9,309 nucleotides of DNA from Candidatus Methanophagales archaeon (GTDB taxonomy: Archaea > Halobacteriota > Syntropharchaeia > Alkanophagales > Methanospirareceae), in the NCBI GenBank assembly GCA_023131215.1, contig JAGLZV010000009.1, forward strand, positions 1 through 9,309, given 5' to 3'. Below are positions 5,585 through 9,309 of this stretch, one piece after another; the first letter of the stretch is position 1, and each line of letters begins with the position of its first letter. The notes below the pieces were generated by a model that worked only from the letters and a program-made list of their open reading frames with translations, did not search any database and was not told where the DNA came from. Position numbers and translations under genes: made by a program.

Positions 5585-7264
5585 TTATCCAGTGGTCAAC
5601 GTTCCGCTCTGGTCAACGAAGAATACCGAGTCACCGATTGTAACCTTCCAGACGGGATAATACGGTGATTCGCCCTTGTAAACCAGTTCAAGGTATGCTT
5701 TTCTGCGTTGTTTCTCCGTCTCGTCATAGGTAATATCGCCGAGAGGTTCAACATTTTCATTGACGATATCTGCCTTTTTCAACTTGCCTGTTGCCTTGTC
5801 CCTTTTCAGCACTTTTACCATTGATTTCCCCTTCATTTCCTTGTACACGGTTTTCAACGCCTCTTGTGCTGTTACCGGCAGATACTTAACGGGCTCTTTT
5901 ACCCATGAAGCTTCCTTGAACTTCCCGCCATCAGAATCTACGATGACCACAGACAATACACTCTTGCCGTCAGACTCAATACCGAAAGGCACCAGATAGT
6001 AATCTCCCGCATCACTTTTCACAGGCATTGGTTTACCCGCCACCGTGCCATCGAAAGTCTTTTTGAAGTTACGGTCAAAAGGTGCGAGTTCCTCGTTAAC
6101 GCCGTCTATGGCTGCCTGCACGACCTTGTTTTCCTTTTCCCTAGCAAGTTTTCTGTTGCATACCATCTGGTTGAGTGGAACGCCACTCACATCTACTGTG
6201 AGTTCCTCGTCAGTTGCTTCAGCAGTAATGGTTCCGCTGAACCTTGCCTTAGAATGGACTAACCGTACATCAGCAGGATCCTGCTCCGGCGGCTCGCAAA
6301 CTGCCACATACCTGTTCTTGTAGCTGTCACCGTCTCTGACACCCGTAAGATTCTTGAAATACGTGCCTGTCCACTGATTCACCGACTTGTAGGTGTTCTC
6401 TCCGATACCTCCGGTTGGATTTGGGTCGTTTATCCAGAACCCGTAGATGTCATAACTGCCTTGCGATTTCCACTTTGGATTCTCACTCGTGTGTATTCCT
6501 CTGATAGACATCCAGTTGGAGTAGTCTCCGTATGTTGGCTCTGCTCCAGGACCGAGATAATGCCAGTAGCAGATGTACCACAGTGCGCTCTCAACCGTGG
6601 TATAGCTTCCGATACCGTAATTCGCGTATTTACCACCGCCGTAAGAAGAGGTATTGTGGAGAATGTCGTTCAATGTCCACCCCATGCCCTTCGGGTCAAC
6701 ATACGAAAGGTCTGCGTTGCAACCTTGGTTGTGTGCGATACCTGTCGCGTTCAAGTCCGACTGACTTGGCTCCTCAGGTCTGTAATGGTCAATCATCATC
6801 TGCATCACCGCAGGTCCGCTCCAGTTCGCTTGCTCCCATGTGCAGTACGGATACCCTGGTTCATAGTTCAGGCAGTAGTGGTTCAGTGTGAGGTTGACGT
6901 TGAATACTCCGCCAGCGTTGATCTCATCTGCCGTAACGTCGTGGTCTGAGACATTGCAATTACTCTCGTTATTACCAAGTTCCTCGCATGCGATGATTCG
7001 AAGCGTATCGCCTCCTTTCACTTCACTGCTGTTTTTGAGCACGAGTTGGTAATAGTTATAACCCGCATTTGTCTCTGCCGACCATTCGGTGCTCGTGTTC
7101 AGATTGATTACAGTAACAACAGGGTTATTGCATGGGTTGCCGTTTTCATTCCAGATATATCCGTGGGTCATGTATGGCGTCGGCTGCGCAGCCGCTGGCA
7201 CTATCATGCACATCACTATCAACATGCTTATCAAACCAATAACAGCCATGTCTTTTTCATTCAT
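5585..7264 (-). CDS. secreted C39-peptidase-like protein with Cys-to-Ser change and PepSY-like C-terminus
   Basis: A 559-residue exported protein. Residues 1-27 are a Sec signal peptide (hydrophobic VIGLISMLIVMCMIV, then PAAAQ). Residues about 30-125 look like a small Ig/carboxypeptidase-regulatory-type beta domain (GYIWNENGNPCNNPVVTVINL) ending in NVNLTLNHY. Residues about 131-310 resemble a C39-type papain-like peptidase fold: WEQANWSGPAVMQMMIDHY (143-161), a possible His at 257, and YGFWINDPNP (274-283). In active relatives the first motif is WCGPA; here W148-S149-G150 has Ser (codon AGC, one base from TGC) at the nucleophile position, so it may be a non-catalytic binder. The C-terminal part, especially about 465-556 (AYLELVYKGE, YYPVWKVTIGDSVFFVDQSGTL), resembles PepSY-type propeptide domains. 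There is no C-terminal anchor. It follows the orphan GWN module by 41 bp and is likely co-transcribed or starts from a TATA-like run in that gap. Many N-x-S/T sites suggest glycosylation. Confidence 0.82.
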   Translation of the reverse strand: MNEKDMAVIGLISMLIVMCMIVPAAAQPTPYMTHGYIWNENGNPCNNPVVTVINLNTSTEWSAETNAGYNYYQLVLKNSSEVKGGDTLRIIACEELGNNESNCNVSDHDVTADEINAGGVFNVNLTLNHYCLNYEPGYPYCTWEQANWSGPAVMQMMIDHYRPEEPSQSDLNATGIAHNQGCNADLSYVDPKGMGWTLNDILHNTSSYGGGKYANYGIGSYTTVESALWYICYWHYLGPGAEPTYGDYSNWMSIRGIHTSENPKWKSQGSYDIYGFWINDPNPTGGIGENTYKSVNQWTGTYFKNLTGVRDGDSYKNRYVAVCEPPEQDPADVRLVHSKARFSGTITAEATDEELTVDVSGVPLNQMVCNRKLAREKENKVVQAAIDGVNEELAPFDRNFKKTFDGTVAGKPMPVKSDAGDYYLVPFGIESDGKSVLSVVIVDSDGGKFKEASWVKEPVKYLPVTAQEALKTVYKEMKGKSMVKVLKRDKATGKLKKADIVNENVEPLGDITYDETEKQRRKAYLELVYKGESPYYPVWKVTIGDSVFFVDQSGTLTTG

Positions 7265-7276
7265 TTTTTTCTTTTT

Positions 7277-7283
7277 CTCCTCC
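7277..7283 (-). promoter_or_regulatory. Shine-Dalgarno-like site for the C39-like gene
   Basis: The minus strand reads GGAGGAG, 12 nt before the ATG at 7264. The spacing is longer than usual, but no other start with a signal peptide is available. Confidence 0.5.
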
Positions 7284-7290
7284 TAACAAC

Positions 7291-7305
7291 TTTTTTTTTT
7301 TATAG
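7291..7305 (-). promoter_or_regulatory. possible TATA element between the GWN module and the C39-like gene
   Basis: The minus strand reads CTATAAAAAAAAAAG right after the stop of the upstream gene. It is centred about 36 bp before the ATG. If used, it would start a very short transcript leader that omits the SD-like site, so the two signals compete and only one is likely to be real. Confidence 0.3.
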
Positions 7306-7917
7306 CTACGGATACTCCAGCGTGCAGCTTCCCTTTGCAGCAATCCAGTATCCTTCTCCTCGATTCATCGTTGTGAAGTCGTTGAATGGTGGTGGTGCAT
7401 TTGGCTCATACTCCTCGTAGCTCTGCGATGCGGCATTCCACCGTGCGACGTAGTTGTAATTGCCTGCAATTGAGTTCAGTGCACCCGGCAGGTTTGCGCT
7501 CGTGTTCGTCCATCCAACGCAGTTCAGCCCCTGCGAAAGACCAACCTCGATGCTCTCGTAAGCCGTGCCCTGATACGACCATGTGCCAGTTGAGGTCATG
7601 TGGATGAAGTATCCAACGCCGTTGTCCATCTCATCGCTTCCACTCAGTGTCACGAATTGATGTGTTGCCACATTATATCGCACCACAGCATCGTATTTCC
7701 CATATATCGAATTGAGCACACTGCTTACCTGCTTGTCCGAAGGTATCAAAGGCAGCGAAACGAGGTTCCAGCCTTCGACAAGTTCTTTATCGAAAATATT
7801 TACCTCTGCACCGGTTATACTTGCGTTGCAGTCATTGGGGTCGGTTCCGACAGTCAAGCTGCAGACGTTCTTATCACAGTGGTTATACGCACCACTCGAT
7901 TCGCTTACCGTTGCCAA
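7306..7917 (-). CDS. orphan C-terminal module: Cys-stem remnant plus two 'GWN' repeats; probably 5'-truncated
   Basis: A 203-residue reading from a TTG at 7917; an in-frame stop at 7948-7950 bars extension, and no ATG or GTG lies nearby. There is no signal peptide although the content is that of an exported protein. Residues 7-31 (SSGAYNHC...VGTDPNDC) match the Cys-rich stem of the upstream beta-helix protein (SSGANNHC...VGHDTNDC). Then come two copies of a beta-rich repeat often found at C-termini of archaeal secreted proteins: about 49-107 (GWNLVSLPL, LNSIYGKYDAVVRYN, MDNGVGYFIHM) and about 130-194 (GLNCVGW, LNSIAGNYNYVARWN, MNRGEGYWIAA). No anchor follows. The best reading is a displaced C-terminus of a larger protein, either decaying or held as an alternative end for its neighbour. 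Independent translation from the TTG is possible; GGTGAT lies 13 nt upstream, a poor SD. It sits 40 bp after the beta-helix gene and 41 bp before the C39-like gene. Confidence 0.6.
   Translation of the reverse strand: MATVSESSGAYNHCDKNVCSLTVGTDPNDCNASITGAEVNIFDKELVEGWNLVSLPLIPSDKQVSSVLNSIYGKYDAVVRYNVATHQFVTLSGSDEMDNGVGYFIHMTSTGTWSYQGTAYESIEVGLSQGLNCVGWTNTSANLPGALNSIAGNYNYVARWNAASQSYEEYEPNAPPPFNDFTTMNRGEGYWIAAKGSCTLEYP
7875..7896 (-). repeat. 22-bp direct repeat, copy 2 (in the orphan GWN module)
   Basis: The minus strand from 7896 begins AGTGGTGCGT and ends ACCACTGTG. It differs from the copy at 8131-8152 by one base (T for A), encodes SGAYNHC in frame, and contains AGTGGT/ACCACT as a 6-bp inverted repeat with a 7-nt spacer. 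Similarity to the other copy starts at this point in the orphan module; sequence on its 5' side is unrelated. Confidence 0.85.
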
Positions 7918-7957
7918 TACCAGATCCAGATCACCAACAAAATTCTCTTACCTTACC

Positions 7958-9309
7958 TTATTCTTTCCTCCTCTTTCCCAGCACAACGTATCCCGCAAGT
8001 ATCAACAATCCGATGCTGAGCAGCACGAGCGTTGGAAGTTCTGGGACGGGTGGTACAGGATCACCGCTTGGAATACCATCACAGTCATTGGTGTCGTGTC
8101 CTACAGCAGTATTGCAACATTGGCAAGCGGCACAGTGGTTATTCGCACCACTGGAATTGAACTTTCCCGGATTGCAGCACGAACCTACGTCTAAGGTATT
8201 GTTGCATAAGCATGTGGCTTGACTGCAATCTCCATCCTCGTCGAAGTCGTAGTAGACCGATACCAAGCTGTTGCACTTCCAATCATCGCACGCAAATGCG
8301 GTGGCGTTGTTTGAGCTATCACAGGTGTCTTTATCAACAGTATTAGTCCAGCCATACGCGTCATCTTGTATCCATATATCAACGCTGCCGCCGCTATGTC
8401 CACAGATGGTATTATTGGTTATAACGTTGTGTACTCCATAGTCATAGTCTCCACTAGTCTCATGACCCGCGTTAATATGAATTCCATCACCGCCATTGTC
8501 CTTTACGGTGTTGTATCTGTACGTGTTGTAAGCAGCCTGACTGTCAAATCCATGTCCGCCATTTCCTATCACGGTGTTGTATTCAATAGTACAATTGTTT
8601 ACCTTCTTGCACTTCGGTGAAATTCCGGCTCCACCGTTTGCTGATGCGTTGTTGTAAGAAATGTTCTGGAACTCGCCTCCTTTTTTCAGGAATATGCCGG
8701 CTGCCCTATTGTTGTGGGCGTGATTGCACGTTATAGTGTTGTGTCCTGCACCGAGTCCATAGGCAAAGAAGCCGTTTCCACCAGCACTGCAGGTATCGCC
8801 CGTTCCATTATTGTTGAATAGGTCGTTACGCGTGATAGTGCAGTATTCTGCTTTAACCAGGTGGATCCCATGGGTTGAAGTCTCTTCATTTGGATCGCCT
8901 GGATCGAGCTTAGTGCCATTGCCGTTGTCGTGTATTGAACAATCGCATACTGTGTTATTCGTGACCTTATTTGTTCCCGAATATTTGAGTGCAATACCTT
9001 CGCAGAAGTTCTCAACTTCCAGATTCTTTATAACTACGTTGTCGTGGCCACCATTGTTAATAACTCCTGAATGCGTAGAAGGATCACCCTCTGAGACGCC
9101 GTAGCAAACAGTTGCATCTTCGTTTCCCGTTATTTTGTAACCTGCACCATCAATGACGATGTTGGATGCTCCGACTTTTAAACCCCATGATCCGGATGCG
9201 CAGTTCAGAATACTTCCGTTGAACGTGCAACTAAACTGTACTGTATCGCCGCATCTATATACAACGGAAGTGTCACCATTCTTCACGCATCCAGGATTCT
9301 GTGCGCTCG
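7958..9309 (-). CDS. Cys-rich right-handed beta-helix surface protein with PEF-CTERM-like anchor, 5' partial
   Basis: Open to the window edge; the reading before the internal GTG at 9286 (SAQNPGC) continues the protein, so the true start and signal peptide lie outside. Numbering from that GTG, residues about 25-320 form a parallel beta-helix of the NosD/pectate-lyase-like type, with repeated NxIxxNxxxxN..GI turns (NTVIGNGGHGF, NTVKDNGGDGI, NNASANGGAGI). Such helices bind or cleave carbohydrates or serve as adhesins; no catalytic set is recognisable. Residues 322-402 are a Cys-rich stem with 13 cysteines, including CC pairs and an acidic DFDEDGD that could bind calcium; the 442 residues contain 26 Cys in all. 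The C-terminus, 411-442, is PVPELPT followed by a hydrophobic helix and GKRRKE, matching the PEF-CTERM-type archaeosortase tripartite signal. The protein is thus predicted to be processed and attached to the outer surface. The orphan GWN module follows after 40 bp. Confidence 0.85.
   Translation of the reverse strand, partial: SAQNPGCVKNGDTSVVYRCGDTVQFSCTFNGSILNCASGSWGLKVGASNIVIDGAGYKITGNEDATVCYGVSEGDPSTHSGVINNGGHDNVVIKNLEVENFCEGIALKYSGTNKVTNNTVCDCSIHDNGNGTKLDPGDPNEETSTHGIHLVKAEYCTITRNDLFNNNGTGDTCSAGGNGFFAYGLGAGHNTITCNHAHNNRAAGIFLKKGGEFQNISYNNASANGGAGISPKCKKVNNCTIEYNTVIGNGGHGFDSQAAYNTYRYNTVKDNGGDGIHINAGHETSGDYDYGVHNVITNNTICGHSGGSVDIWIQDDAYGWTNTVDKDTCDSSNNATAFACDDWKCNSLVSVYYDFDEDGDCSQATCLCNNTLDVGSCCNPGKFNSSGANNHCAACQCCNTAVGHDTNDCDGIPSGDPVPPVPELPTLVLLSIGLLILAGYVVLGKRRKE
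8131..8152 (-). repeat. 22-bp direct repeat, copy 1 (in the beta-helix gene)
   Basis: This is the partner of 7875-7896, 256 bp upstream in the reading direction. It starts at a codon boundary (AGT GGT GCG AAT AAC CAC TGT; SGANNHC) exactly as the other copy does in its own frame. Weaker similarity continues through VGxDxNDC, including a shared CCAATGACTG. Confidence 0.85.

Noticed and set aside
6461..6949. Plus-strand open frames opposite the C39-like and beta-helix genes
   Set aside because: They are mirror frames of well-supported minus-strand genes, with no recognisable domain, SD or promoter.
7258..7260. Second ATG next to the C39-like start
   Set aside because: It is out of frame with the signal peptide and the rest of the protein.
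8400..9000. Tandem DNA repeats within the beta-helix gene
   Set aside because: The periodicity is at protein level (N-rich turns); I do not see extended nucleotide identity between coils.
7306..9309. Beta-helix gene and GWN module as one gene split by a sequencing frameshift
   Set aside because: The beta-helix gene ends in a complete anchor signal with basic tail and TAA, so it is a finished protein; a simple indel would not place a full anchor before the GWN module.

Overview
The window reads as archaeal chromosome, most likely from a methane-cycling member of the Halobacteriota; an ANME-1/Methanophagales-like host is my best guess. The evidence is a RimK-type ATP-grasp protein close to the tetrahydromethanopterin glutamate ligases, a long BtuD-type ABC ATPase of the kind found in archaea, BRE/TATA-like boxes placed about 26-32 bp before start codons, and a secreted beta-helix protein with a PEF-CTERM-like archaeosortase signal. 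No sequence search was possible, so the taxon is inference.

Left block (48-2482, minus strand): an ATP-grasp ligase followed, with a 4-bp ATGA overlap, by a membrane-anchored lamin-tail/phospholipase-D-like protein. The latter's N-terminal anchor is written in a low-complexity inverted repeat, and it stops just after a second PLD repeat begins. Positions 2483-2707 form a divergent promoter region. The plus-strand gene at 2708-3991 is a BtuD/FecE-like ATPase with a C-terminal extension and no permease in view. Positions 3992-4105, between convergent genes, hold short-period repeats that run into the 3' end of the next gene, a HemW/HemN-like radical SAM protein (4106-5386, minus).

Right block (5585-9309, minus strand): three closely spaced genes for apparently extracellular proteins. 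In transcription order these are a Cys-rich right-handed beta-helix protein with a PEF-CTERM-like anchor (its 5' end lies outside the window), an orphan C-terminal module of two 'GWN' repeats with no signal peptide or good start, and a secreted C39-peptidase-like protein whose expected catalytic Cys is Ser. A hairpin with a T-tract ends this block.

The most notable signal is at the junction of the first two genes of the right block. A 22-bp near-identical direct repeat lies in the same codon phase in both, and recombination across it would replace the beta-helix protein's membrane anchor with the orphan GWN module. The second theme is recruitment of short-period repeat DNA into gene ends: the membrane helix of the PLD protein and the last residues of the radical SAM protein. 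I see no tRNA, rRNA, CRISPR array, transposase or IS. No gene-free stretch exceeds 300 bp.
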